From assembly GCF_035967765.1 (NCBI RefSeq), contig NZ_JAYWIT010000015.1: 64,000 bases of DNA; one strand, 5' to 3'. This DNA is from Conexibacter stalactiti. Its GTDB lineage: Bacteria > Actinomycetota > Thermoleophilia > Solirubrobacterales > Solirubrobacteraceae. Shown here in pieces: positions 53,461 to 61,846 of this stretch (position 1 is its first letter; every line of letters starts with the position of its first letter). The notes under the pieces are model-generated. The model had not been told where the DNA came from. It did not search any database and saw only the letters and a list, made by a program, of their open reading frames with translations. The position numbers and the translations under genes are program-made.

Positions 53461-54834
53461 ATGACCAGGGGAAGAACAGCACGGGCCCGCGCGGCCCGTC
53501 GCGCGGTGCTGCTCGCAGCCGCCGCGATCGGCGCCGTCGCGCCCGCCGCGGCCGCCGCGACGCCGGGCGAGAACCTCGGCAGAAGCCTGAACGGCGGCGT
53601 CGTGACCGACGGCCACCGGACGGCCGCGTTCCACCTCGACGCGGAGACGCTGCGGATCGTCCGCGACGGCGCGACGCGCGACGTCGCCCTGCCTCCGAAC
53701 TGCAGCCCGAGCACCGCGTACGCCAACGGCCTCGGCCTGTCCGCCGCCGGCGGCGGCCAGCTGCTGCTCGTCTGCATGGTCCAACGGCCCGACGCGGCGC
53801 CCGGCCAGCTCGCGCGCGAGCCGCGCTTGATCGACGCGGCGACCGGCGTCATGCACGTGCCGGCGGGGATCGCCGAGTGGCGCACGCAGCCGGAGTCGCC
53901 GACCGTGTACCACTTCGACGGCGTCGGGGCGGCCGGGATCTCCGCGTACGCCTGGGACCACGGTCGCCCTGCGATGCCCGTCGCGCGCGACTGGCGCACC
54001 GGGGCGCTGCTGCCGCAGCCGGGCGAGACGCCGCAGGATGCCGGCAAGGTCGCTGACCTCGACCGCTCCGACGGCGTGCAGCGGATGTGCGCGCCGCTCG
54101 CCCGCTTCGGCAGCGAACAAGGGGCGGACTGGGGCTTCTGGCCGTACCAGTACGAGGCGCCGTACGGCGTCGGACAGCAGCCGGCGGTCGGGCCGATCGT
54201 CGTCCAGCGCTGCGGCGAGCGCACCACGACGACGATCGCCGACGACAGCCCCAGCCTCCAGATCGGCCGCGGCCATGTGGTCGGCGCCTCGACGGAGCGT
54301 CGCTTCGCCTACGCGTTCGGCTGCGGCGTGCGGCTCGACTGGAGCGTGGTCGACGGCGGGCGCACGATCGGCCTGCTCGACGACGCCGTCGTGCTGGCGG
54401 AGCTGGACGCGGCGGCCGGCGGTTCGCGGATCGTGCGGGTGCCGCTCGACGGCCTCTGCGCCCGCGCTGCCACCGCCGGTCGCACGGTCGTCGCCTCCGG
54501 CGGGCGCGATGTGACGGCGGCCGTGCGTGCGCTCAGCTACGCCGACACGCCGACCGGTGCCAGCGCGAGACGTCTCGCGAGCCTGCGGGTGCGCGCGCCG
54601 CAGCTGACGCTGGGACCGGCCGGGCGCACGCGACTGACCCTCGGTCGCACGGCGAGCACGGTCCGCTGGCGGATCGGCGACAGCGGCCGCTGGCGCGCCG
54701 CGGGCGAGAGCGGGCGCGGCTGGCGCATCGATCTGCCGCGCCTGGGCCGTGAGCGGCTGCTCACGGTCCGCACGAGCGCCGGTGATGGCGAGGCCGCGAC
54801 GGTCGCGGTCCGCGTGCGGCCGGGGCGCCGCTGA
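53461..54834 (+). CDS. Secreted protein C of a three-member family, unknown function
   Basis: The 457-residue product has a basic n-region and a hydrophobic signal segment (AVLLAAAAIGAVAPAAAAA, about 15-33). The body has strands like those of proteins A and B (GGGQLLLVCMV, then MCAPLARFGSEQG, VVQRCGERTT, VRLDWSVVDGG). It ends in a module (LTLGRTASTVRWRIGDSGRW) close to the end of protein A. It has the same promoter as gene A but is separated from A-B by two minus-strand genes, so the family was probably spread by duplication. The stop codon lies in the loop of a 12-bp hairpin. Confidence 0.75.
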   Translation: MTRGRTARARAARRAVLLAAAAIGAVAPAAAAATPGENLGRSLNGGVVTDGHRTAAFHLDAETLRIVRDGATRDVALPPNCSPSTAYANGLGLSAAGGGQLLLVCMVQRPDAAPGQLAREPRLIDAATGVMHVPAGIAEWRTQPESPTVYHFDGVGAAGISAYAWDHGRPAMPVARDWRTGALLPQPGETPQDAGKVADLDRSDGVQRMCAPLARFGSEQGADWGFWPYQYEAPYGVGQQPAVGPIVVQRCGERTTTTIADDSPSLQIGRGHVVGASTERRFAYAFGCGVRLDWSVVDGGRTIGLLDDAVVLAELDAAAGGSRIVRVPLDGLCARAATAGRTVVASGGRDVTAAVRALSYADTPTGASARRLASLRVRAPQLTLGPAGRTRLTLGRTASTVRWRIGDSGRWRAAGESGRGWRIDLPRLGRERLLTVRTSAGDGEAATVAVRVRPGRR

Positions 54835-54846
54835 GCGGCGCCCCGG
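54820..54846. terminator. Terminator spanning the stop codon of secreted gene C
   Basis: CCGGGGCGCCGC and its complement form a 12-bp perfect stem; the 3-nt loop is the TGA stop codon. It can serve both convergent genes. Confidence 0.8.
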
Positions 54847-54855
54847 AAGCCCGGC

Positions 54856-56196
54856 TCAGCCGCCGCCCAGCGTCAGCGTGCGGCTGTCGCTGCGTCCGCC
54901 GGCGGTGACGGTCGCTCTCACGTCCGCGCCGTCGACGGAGCGCGCGAACGCTCTGCCGTCCTTCGTCAGCCTCACCGTCGCGATCGCGGCGATGCGGCCG
55001 GCGGGGATCGTCACCCGGCCGCTGCCGAGTCTCACCGCCAGCGGGCGAGGGCCGTTGCCGATGACCATGCCGGTCAGCGCGACCTTCGCCGCGCAGGCGC
55101 CGCGCAGGTCGCCGTGGCGCTGGACGCGCAGCGCGAGCGTCCCGCCGCCGCCGCCGCGCACCAGCTTCGACGCGCGCACGCGGCAGCCGGCTGGCGGCGC
55201 GGTCGGCTTGCGGCAGCCGTCGCTGCCGCCCTGACCGCCGGCGCGCGGCGCTCTGCGCGCTTCCAGGAACGCCTCGAAGCGGGTCGGCTCGGCGGTCATC
55301 ACGCCGTCGACGCAGAGGTCGAGCAGCCTGCCGTAGACGGCGTCGTTCTCCTCCGACTTGTCGAGCCAGACGTGGACGGCGATGCCGGCTCCGTGCGCCT
55401 TCTCGATCCGCTCGGGCGTCACGATCTCGAACTCCGCCCCGCCGATCGCGTACGTGATCGGGATCTGCAGCGCCTTCGTGCCGGCCGGCGCCGGCGTGCC
55501 ACCGAGCAGGAAGCCGGAGATGCCGTCGACGCCCGGCGCGACGTCGAAGCGCGGGGCGGCGGCGTGGAAGCGGTCGACGGCGGCCTGGTCGAAGGAGACG
55601 ACGATCACGTCGCTGCGGCCCGCTCTCTTCAGATACGCGGCGAGCAGGTCGCCGACGCGGAACTTCTCCTCCTGCGTCTTGCCCTTGATCTCGATGTTGA
55701 CCGGCACGTCGGGGAAGGCGGCGAAGACCTCGCCGAGCGTCGGAATGCGGAAGTCGTCGGCCTCGAAGCCGGCCGGCGGCCGCTTCTTGCCGCTGCGCAC
55801 GCCGCGGTAGGGATAGGCGGAGGCGGGCCGGCCCGGGACGGCGTTCTCGCCCGGGACGAAGTTGTGGGCGGCGTCGAGACGGCGCAGCTGCGCGAGCGTC
55901 AACGCCGCGACGCGGCCCTTGCCGTTGGTCGTGCGGTCGACGGTGTCGTCGTGGATCGCGACGAGCTGACCGTCCTTCGACGCGTGCACGTCGAGCTCGA
56001 TCATGTCGCCGCCCTTCGAGAGCCCGTCGTGGTAGCCGAACAGCGTGTTCGACGGCGTCTCGTTCTCGCCGCCCTGGTGGATCTGGTTCAGCACCCGCAG
56101 ACCGAGCCACTGGTTGGTCGCGGCGCTGGCGGTCGCCGGCAGCGCGCAGGCCGCGGCTGCGACGAGCAGCCCGAGGACGTGCCTTCCTCGTGTCAC
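54856..56196 (-). CDS. Secreted glycerophosphodiester phosphodiesterase-like protein
   Basis: The 446-residue product has a signal peptide and then a GDPD TIM barrel: IHQGGENETPSNTLFGY near the start, DMIELDVHASKDGQLVAIHDD (about 80-100) with the metal-binding Glu and Asp and catalytic His, and NIEIKGKT. The usual His-Arg and Pro-Glu-Asn of the first motif read His-Gln and Pro-Ser-Asn, a variant I also recall in other actinobacterial GDPDs. A Cys-rich beta domain (about 335-446) follows the barrel. GTG 56196 is chosen for GGAGGAG 8 nt upstream and for the clean signal peptide. It probably recycles phospholipid or teichoic-acid glycerol phosphate outside the cell. Confidence 0.88.
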   Translation of the reverse strand: MTRGRHVLGLLVAAAACALPATASAATNQWLGLRVLNQIHQGGENETPSNTLFGYHDGLSKGGDMIELDVHASKDGQLVAIHDDTVDRTTNGKGRVAALTLAQLRRLDAAHNFVPGENAVPGRPASAYPYRGVRSGKKRPPAGFEADDFRIPTLGEVFAAFPDVPVNIEIKGKTQEEKFRVGDLLAAYLKRAGRSDVIVVSFDQAAVDRFHAAAPRFDVAPGVDGISGFLLGGTPAPAGTKALQIPITYAIGGAEFEIVTPERIEKAHGAGIAVHVWLDKSEENDAVYGRLLDLCVDGVMTAEPTRFEAFLEARRAPRAGGQGGSDGCRKPTAPPAGCRVRASKLVRGGGGGTLALRVQRHGDLRGACAAKVALTGMVIGNGPRPLAVRLGSGRVTIPAGRIAAIATVRLTKDGRAFARSVDGADVRATVTAGGRSDSRTLTLGGG

Positions 56197-56318
56197 CTGT
56201 CGATCTCCTCCGGTGAAAGTGACGATGGGAAGCTGACTGTAACGGCGGTCGCATGCAGACGGGATGCAGGCGCCCCAGCGCCGTCGGCGCCGGGCCGTGA
56301 GCGACCGGTGAAGGGCGC

Positions 56319-56347
56319 TTGAGTGGCGCGTTCGCGCTCGGTATAAC
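56319..56347 (+). promoter_or_regulatory. Housekeeping promoter and palindrome at a leaderless start
   Basis: TTGAGT (56319-56324), a 17-nt spacer and TATAAC (56342-56347) form a good sigma-70 promoter, with the ATG 6 nt beyond it at 56354. ATAAC-GTG-GTTAT (56344-56356) is a perfect inverted repeat over the -10 and start codon. Confidence 0.7.
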
Positions 56348-56353
56348 GTGGTT

Positions 56354-57562
56354 ATGTCATTTCGCCCCCTCGGCGCTGCGCTGGTCGGCGTCGCGCTGCT
56401 GCCCGCCGCCGCGGTGGCAGCCCCCAGACACCAAGCCGTGACGCCGCGGCAGGCCGGCGTGCAGCTGTCGTGGCCGTCGAGAGCGAAGCGGGTGACGCTT
56501 GCGCCCGGGGCGACGGTCAGCGTGACGGTGAGATCGCTGCGGAGACGGTCGGCGCCCGTCACGGTGACGTTGGCTCGCACCGACGGCGTGAAGACGCGCG
56601 TCGTCAAGCGCAGAACGCTGCGTCGCGGCAGCTTCGCGGCGAGACTGCCGGCAGCGCAGGGTGCGCGCTACGTGCTGAGCGCGCGGATCGGCAGACGGAT
56701 CCACCGCCGCCTGACGATCGTCACGCCGCCGGCGAGACCGAGACATCGTGGGCCGATCGACGGCGGCTTCCCGCTGGCGCCGACGATGCCGCGCATCTGC
56801 CCGGACGGGCCCGCGGAGGCGGCGAGCGGCACGCTGACCGGCGGCGCCAGACGGTTCCTGGCCGGCCAGACGCTGAGCCTCACCTTCACCAACACCGGGC
56901 CGATCTGCCTCTCCGGCGGCATCAGCTACGTGATCGAGCGGAACGTCGCCGGCAGCTGGCAGCGCGTCGACCTGATGCTGGCATTCCCCGCGCTGTTCGA
57001 CGTCGTGCAGCCGGGCGCTACGCGCGCCGTCAGCTTCACGATGGAGAGCCCGGCGGTGATGCCGTCGGGCAGCTACCGGCTGGTGCAGACCTATTCGTCG
57101 TACCAGGCGACTGGCGCGCCGAAGCGCCTCGAGACGACGTGGGAGTTCGACGTCGCCCACGAAGGTTCGTGGCCCAATCCCGACAGTTGCGGTGAGGGCG
57201 TTGGCAGAGCCGAGGGCTCGCTCGACCGCACGATCGTCGCCAACGGCGGTCAGGTCGAGCTGACGATCAGAAACAGCGGGTCGATCTGCCTGCTCGGCGA
57301 CGACACGCGCTTCGGGCTGGAGCGGGAGATCGGCGACGGCAGATGGGAGGACGTGCCGCTGGTCTTTCCCGACCTGCCGCCGAGATCGCACCGCTACGAG
57401 CCGGGCAGATCGCTGGCCTTCACGATCCCGATCTACGACGCCGGCAGAATGCCGCTCGGCCGCTACCGCGTGAGCTACGCCCTCACGGTTCCGCCGACGA
57501 GCGACGCGGTCACGCGGATTCCCGTGACCGCCGAGTTCGACGTCGTCGCGCCGCCCGACTGA
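56354..57562 (+). CDS. Secreted protein with two Ig-like halves, unknown function
   Basis: The 402-residue product has a signal peptide (about 1-21), a basic beta region (about 40-120), and then two related domains (about 140-265 and 275-402). Each contains a GSICL- or GPICL-type segment (NTGPICLSGGISYVIER; NSGSICLLGDDTRFGLER), an LVFPDLP- or LAFPALF-type strand, and a Tyr-rich closing strand (GSYRLVQTYS; GRYRVSYALT). These look like immunoglobulin-like beta sandwiches related to bacterial surface domains. The likely start is the ATG right after the -10. Confidence 0.75.
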   Translation: MSFRPLGAALVGVALLPAAAVAAPRHQAVTPRQAGVQLSWPSRAKRVTLAPGATVSVTVRSLRRRSAPVTVTLARTDGVKTRVVKRRTLRRGSFAARLPAAQGARYVLSARIGRRIHRRLTIVTPPARPRHRGPIDGGFPLAPTMPRICPDGPAEAASGTLTGGARRFLAGQTLSLTFTNTGPICLSGGISYVIERNVAGSWQRVDLMLAFPALFDVVQPGATRAVSFTMESPAVMPSGSYRLVQTYSSYQATGAPKRLETTWEFDVAHEGSWPNPDSCGEGVGRAEGSLDRTIVANGGQVELTIRNSGSICLLGDDTRFGLEREIGDGRWEDVPLVFPDLPPRSHRYEPGRSLAFTIPIYDAGRMPLGRYRVSYALTVPPTSDAVTRIPVTAEFDVVAPPD

Positions 57563-57567
57563 CCGGC

Positions 57568-58542
57568 TCAGGCGGGGGGCGCGCCGCCGCCCGCCGCCGC
57601 GGCGCGCTCGGCGAGCGCCTGCTCCAGCGACGGCACGTCGAGCCCCGGCGCCTGCGCCGCCAGCCACTTCTCGGCGGCGCGGCGGCCGCCGAGCGCGCGC
57701 AGGCCGCGCGCGCCGTGCTCCTCGACGAAGTCGGCGAGCGCGTGCAGGCGGCGGGCGCTCAGCCGCCGTGCCGGCACGTCGGTCGCGGCGCGGTGGGCGT
57801 CGAGCGCGTCGAGCAGTCTGTCGATCCCCTGCGCCGGCGGCAGCGAGCTGACGGCGACGACGGCCGTCTCGCGCGCGCCGAGCGAGCGCAGCGCGGCGTG
57901 CAGGTCGCGGCGAGCGCGGACGGCGACCTGGCCGAGGTCGGCCTTCGTCACGATCAGCACGTCGGGGATCTCCATGATCCCGCTCTTGATGAACTGCAGC
58001 GCGTCGCCGGAGCCGGGCTGCACGACGACCGCGACGGTGTCGGCGACGTCGGCGATCTCGGTCTCCGACTGGCCGACGCCGACCGTCTCGATCACGACGA
58101 CGTCGAAGGCGGCGGCGAGCGCGTGCGCGGCGGCGCGGGTGGCGGGTGCGAGACCGCCGAGCCGTTCGCCGGCGGCCATCGAGCGGATGAAGACGCCATG
58201 GTCGGCGGGGTCGAACTCGATCCGCGCGCGGTCGCCCAGCAGCGCGCCACCGGAGCGCTTGGAGGAGGGATCGACGGCGAGCACGGCGACGGTGCGGCCG
58301 CGCTCCCGCCAGCCGTGCAGGAGCGCCGACAGCAGCGTCGACTTGCCGGCGCCGGGCGGTCCGGTGATCCCGACGACGTGCGCGGGCGCCTCGCCGCCGA
58401 GCGCCGCCGGCGCGATCGACGCCAGCAGCTCGGCGATCGCCGCCTGATCTCTCGGCGCGCGCGACTCGACGAGGTTGAGCACCGCCGGAGCGGCGCTCAG
58501 GTCGCCGTCGCGCAGCCGCGCGCCGAGTTCGCCTCCGTTCAC
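57568..58542 (-). CDS. meaB: MeaB/ArgK-type GTPase, chaperone of a B12-dependent mutase
   Basis: The 324-residue G3E-family GTPase protects and reloads acyl-CoA mutases. Motifs: Walker A GPPGAGKSTLLSALL (about 61-75), the metal site LAVDPSSKRSGGALLGDRAR (about 91-110), the Glu-rich VVIETVGVGQSETEIADVAD (about 147-166), and the base-specificity motif VTKAD. GTG 58542 starts the gene, 7 nt after TAGTCT (58550-58555, minus strand). It lies directly downstream of the mutase gene on the same strand, as in other actinobacteria. Confidence 0.94.
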   Translation of the reverse strand: MNGGELGARLRDGDLSAAPAVLNLVESRAPRDQAAIAELLASIAPAALGGEAPAHVVGITGPPGAGKSTLLSALLHGWRERGRTVAVLAVDPSSKRSGGALLGDRARIEFDPADHGVFIRSMAAGERLGGLAPATRAAAHALAAAFDVVVIETVGVGQSETEIADVADTVAVVVQPGSGDALQFIKSGIMEIPDVLIVTKADLGQVAVRARRDLHAALRSLGARETAVVAVSSLPPAQGIDRLLDALDAHRAATDVPARRLSARRLHALADFVEEHGARGLRALGGRRAAEKWLAAQAPGLDVPSLEQALAERAAAAGGGAPPA

Positions 58543-58552
58543 GTGGGGGAGA

Positions 58553-60547
58553 CTAGGCGGAGGCGCTGACGCCGTTGCGGTCCGCCACCAGCGCCACGAT
58601 CGCGTGCATGATCCGCGTGATGTCGAAGTCCTTCGGCGTGTAGACCGCGGCGACGCCCGCGGCCAGCAGCTCGCGCTCGTCGGCCGGCGGGATGATGCCG
58701 CCGACGACGACCGGCACGTCGCCGATCCCGGCCGCGCTCAGCGCCTCCAGCACCGACGGGATCAGCTCGCGGTGGGAGCCCGACAGGATCGACAGGCCGA
58801 CGACGTGGACGCCCTCCTGCAACGCCGAGGCGGCGATCTGCGCCGGCGTCAGGCGGATCCCCTCGTAGACGACCTCCATGCCGGCATCGCGCGCCGCGAC
58901 GGCGATCTGCTCGGCGCCGTTGGAGTGGCCGTCGAGGCCGGGCTTGCCGACGAGGATCTTCAGCCGCCGGCCGAGCCCCTCGGAGACGCGCTCGACCTCG
59001 TCGCGGATCTGCTCCAGCGCCGCGTCGTCGCCGACGCCCGCGCCGGCCGCCTCGCCGACGCCGGTCGGGCCGCGGTACTGGCCGAAGGCGTCGCGCAGCG
59101 CCTGCGCCCACTCGCCGGTCGTCGCACCGGCACGGGCGGCGGCGAGCGTCGCCGGCATGATGTTCTCGTCGCTGGCCGCGACGCGCGCGACCTCGGCCAG
59201 CGCGGCGTCGACGGCGCCCTGGTCGCGCCCGGCGCGCCAGGCCGCGACGGCCTCCTTCTGATGCTGCTCGACCTCCGGGTCGACGGTCATGATGCCGCCG
59301 TCGTTGTCGGCCGTCAGCGGGGAGGGCTCGGTCTCGGTGTAGACGTTCTGGCCGATCACCTTCAGCTCGCCCGACTCGATCCGCCGGATCCGCTCGCGGT
59401 GGGACTCGACCAGCGCCGCCTTCATGTACGGCACCGCCTCGACCGCGCCGCCGTGCTCGGCGACGATCGCCATCTCGGCGCGCGCCCCCTCCAGCAGCTC
59501 GCCGACGAGCCCGTCCATCACGATCGAGCCCTCGAAGATGTCGGGGTACTCGAGCAGGTCGGTCTCGAACGCGAGCACCTGCTGCAGCCGCAGCGACCAC
59601 TGCTGGTCCCACGGCCGCGGCAGCCCGAGCGCCTCGTTCCACGCCGGCAGCTGCAGCGCGCGGGCGCGCGCGTCGCGGCCGAGCGTGACGGCGAGCGCCT
59701 CCAGCACGATCCGCTGCACGTTGTTCTCCGGCTGCGCCTCGGTCAGCCCGAGCGAGTTGACCTGCACGCCGTAGCGGAAGCGGCGCTGCTTGGGATCCTC
59801 GACCCCGTAGCGCTCACGCCCCAGCTCGTCCCACAGCTTCCCCATCGCGCGCAGCTTCGCGTGCTCCTCGATGAAGCGCACGCCGGCGTTGACGAAGAAG
59901 GAGATGCGGCTGAAGACTCTGCCCATCAGCTCCTGCGGCACGCGCGCTCTGACCTCGTCGAGCACCGCGATCGCCGTGCTCATCGCGTAGGCGATCTCCT
60001 GCACCGGCGTCGCGCCGGCCTCCTGCAGGTGGTACGAGCAGATGTTGATCGGGTTCCACTTCGGAACCTCCTCGACGGTGTACGCGACCATGTCGGCGAT
60101 CAGCCGCATCGAGGGGCCGGGCGGGAAGGCGTACGTGCCGCGCGACAGGTACTCCTTGATGATGTCGTTCTGCGTCGTGCCCTGCAGCTGGGCCGGCGTG
60201 ACGCCCTGCTCCTCCGCCGTGACGATGTAGAGCGCGAGCAGCCAGGCGGCGGTCGCGTTGATCGTCATCGACGTGTTCATCTTGTCGAGCGGGATGCCGT
60301 CGAGCAGCGCCTTCATGTCGCCCTTGTGGGCGATCGGCACGCCGACCTTGCCGACCTCACCGCGCGCCAGCTCGTGGTCGGCGTCGTAACCGGTCTGCGT
60401 CGGCAGGTCGAACGCGATCGACAGTCCGGTCTGGCCCTTCGCCAGGTTTCCGCGGTACAGCGCGTTCGACTTCTCCGCCGTCGAATGGCCGGCGTAGGTC
60501 CGCATCATCCACGGACGATCCTTCTCGGGCAGACGGTGCTCGCTCAT
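58553..60547 (-). CDS. meaA: Ethylmalonyl-CoA mutase (Ecm/MeaA), coenzyme B12-dependent
   Basis: This 664-residue mutase interconverts ethylmalonyl-CoA and methylsuccinyl-CoA. The TIM-barrel part has FDLPTQTGYDADHELARGE (about 47-65), QGTTQNDIIKEYLSRGTYAF and FRYGVQVNSLGLTEAQPENN, which are the Ecm/MeaA versions; methylmalonyl-CoA mutase has THRGYDSDN and SQTSGWSLTAQD at these sites. The cobalamin domain (about 530-660) has GLDGHSNGAEQIA with the DxHxxG axial His. Start 60547 follows TACTAT by 7 nt; earlier codons overlap the divergent promoter. With MeaB next to it and the CitE/MaoC genes at 36-38 kb, it points to the ethylmalonyl-CoA pathway. Confidence 0.9.
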   Translation of the reverse strand: MSEHRLPEKDRPWMMRTYAGHSTAEKSNALYRGNLAKGQTGLSIAFDLPTQTGYDADHELARGEVGKVGVPIAHKGDMKALLDGIPLDKMNTSMTINATAAWLLALYIVTAEEQGVTPAQLQGTTQNDIIKEYLSRGTYAFPPGPSMRLIADMVAYTVEEVPKWNPINICSYHLQEAGATPVQEIAYAMSTAIAVLDEVRARVPQELMGRVFSRISFFVNAGVRFIEEHAKLRAMGKLWDELGRERYGVEDPKQRRFRYGVQVNSLGLTEAQPENNVQRIVLEALAVTLGRDARARALQLPAWNEALGLPRPWDQQWSLRLQQVLAFETDLLEYPDIFEGSIVMDGLVGELLEGARAEMAIVAEHGGAVEAVPYMKAALVESHRERIRRIESGELKVIGQNVYTETEPSPLTADNDGGIMTVDPEVEQHQKEAVAAWRAGRDQGAVDAALAEVARVAASDENIMPATLAAARAGATTGEWAQALRDAFGQYRGPTGVGEAAGAGVGDDAALEQIRDEVERVSEGLGRRLKILVGKPGLDGHSNGAEQIAVAARDAGMEVVYEGIRLTPAQIAASALQEGVHVVGLSILSGSHRELIPSVLEALSAAGIGDVPVVVGGIIPPADERELLAAGVAAVYTPKDFDITRIMHAIVALVADRNGVSASA

Positions 60548-60615
60548 CCCCCCGATAGTAGGGTTCGCCCCCTCCAACGGACCCCGATTCACCGGCCAAG
60601 GGTAGGCCCAACAGC

Positions 60616-61482
60616 ATGCGAGCCATCGACGTCCACTTCCTCGGCATCGAACGCGTCATCTGCTCCTGGCAGGTCGGCGACGTGCTGGTCGATCCGGGAC
60701 CAGCCTCCTCGCTGCCGACGCTGCTGGACGCGCTCGGCGACTGGCGCCCGCGCGCGCTGCTGCTGACGCACATCCACCTCGACCATGCCGGCGGCGCCGG
60801 GCTGCTCGCCCGCCGCTGGCCCGAGCTGGAGGTCTACGTGCACGAGCGCGGCGCGCCGCACGTGATCGACCCCTCGAAGCTGCTCGCCAGCGCCGGCCGG
60901 CTGTACGGCGAGGACAACATGAAGCGGCTGTGGGGCGAGATCGCGCCGGTGCCGGCCGAGCGCGTGCACGCGCTCAGCGGCGGCGAGACGCTGCCGCTGG
61001 CGGGCGGGGTCCGCGTCGCCTACACGCCCGGCCACGCCTCGCACCACGTCGCCTACCTGCACGAGGAGAGCGGCCGCGCCTTCGTCGGCGACGTCGCCGG
61101 CGTGCGGATCCCGCCGTCGGACCTCGTGATCGCGCCGACGCCGCCGCCCGACGTCGACGTCGAGGCGTGGGAGCGCTCGCTCGACCTGATCGCCGAGTGG
61201 CGGCCGACGGCGCTCGGCCTGACCCACTTCGGCGGGATCGACGACCCCGGCGCCCAGCTGGAGGCGACGCGCACGTCGCTGCGCGACCTCGCCGGGCTGG
61301 CGCGCGGCAGCAACGCCGACGTGATGGAGAACGCCGTCCGCGGCGCGATCGAGCGCGAGGCCGACGGGCCGGCGACGGTGCAGGCGTATGAGGCGGCCGT
61401 GCCTCCCTCGCACCTGTACATGGGGCTGGAGCGCTACTGGCGCAAGCGCGCCGAGCGCGAAGCGGCGGCCGAGTCGCGCTAA
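60616..61482 (+). CDS. MBL-fold metallo-hydrolase
   Basis: The 288-residue protein has the metallo-beta-lactamase-fold motif THIHLDHAGGAG (about 51-62), then His in TPGHASHH (about 138-145), Asp in FVGDVAGVR and a late His in LTHFGG. These give a two-metal site. A helical tail (about 220-288) follows. The family covers glyoxalase II, RNases and lactonases; the tail and size resemble hydrolases often found beside acyl-CoA enzymes, so thioesterase activity is possible but unproven. It is divergent from the mutase gene and 11 nt upstream of clpS. Confidence 0.88.
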   Translation: MRAIDVHFLGIERVICSWQVGDVLVDPGPASSLPTLLDALGDWRPRALLLTHIHLDHAGGAGLLARRWPELEVYVHERGAPHVIDPSKLLASAGRLYGEDNMKRLWGEIAPVPAERVHALSGGETLPLAGGVRVAYTPGHASHHVAYLHEESGRAFVGDVAGVRIPPSDLVIAPTPPPDVDVEAWERSLDLIAEWRPTALGLTHFGGIDDPGAQLEATRTSLRDLAGLARGSNADVMENAVRGAIEREADGPATVQAYEAAVPPSHLYMGLERYWRKRAEREAAAESR

Positions 61483-61493
61483 GGTCCGGGCAG

Positions 61494-61781
61494 ATGGGGC
61501 AGACGATCGAGAAGCCGCGCGTGCAGGGGCCGGGCAGCGGACTCGGCGGCAACTGGCGCGTGATCGTCAAGAACGACGATCACAACACCTTCGACCACGT
61601 CGCGATGACGCTGGCGCGCTACATCCCCGGCATCACCGTGCCGATCGGCTACCAGTACGCCGACCGCATCCACAACAGCGGTCAGGCGATCGTCTGGTCC
61701 GGCCAGAGAGAGGTCGCGGAGCTGTACTGGGAGCAGCTCCAGGGCGCGGGCCTCACGATGGCCCCGCTCGAACAGGGCTGA
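61494..61781 (+). CDS. clpS: ATP-dependent Clp protease adaptor ClpS-like
   Basis: The 95-residue protein delivers N-degron substrates to ClpAP or ClpCP. The family core is WRVIVKNDDHNTFDHVAMTL (about 21-40), followed by the two helices with ADRIHNSGQAIVWSGQREVAELY. The NDD motif and the downstream His-containing binding pocket are present; the Thr-Phe-Asp-His-Val order is the actinobacterial form. A flexible N-terminus (1-20) is normal. TAAGGT (61480-61485) lies 8 nt before the ATG and overlaps the stop of the upstream gene. Confidence 0.88.
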   Translation: MGQTIEKPRVQGPGSGLGGNWRVIVKNDDHNTFDHVAMTLARYIPGITVPIGYQYADRIHNSGQAIVWSGQREVAELYWEQLQGAGLTMAPLEQG

Positions 61782-61810
61782 AGCCGCGCGCTGCGCGCTT
61801 GCTTCAGCTT

Positions 61811-61840
61811 GCGAGAACTCGCCTGGCGGCTCGTTCTCGC
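61811..61840. terminator. Terminator between clpS and the convergent RTX-like gene
   Basis: GCGAGAAC and GTTCTCGC form a perfect 8-bp stem with further pairing inside the 14-nt loop. Confidence 0.7.
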
Positions 61841-61846
61841 GGCTGT

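Noticed and set aside
58553..60547. Naming the mutase methylmalonyl-CoA mutase
   Set aside because: Key segments (PTQTGYDADHELARGE, RYGVQVNSLGLTEAQPENN) follow the Ecm/MeaA pattern, and the protein is one 664-residue chain without the large-subunit N-terminal extension.
58475..60766. Plus-strand open frame opposite the mutase gene
   Set aside because: Shadow of the mutase; composition is unlike a folded protein.
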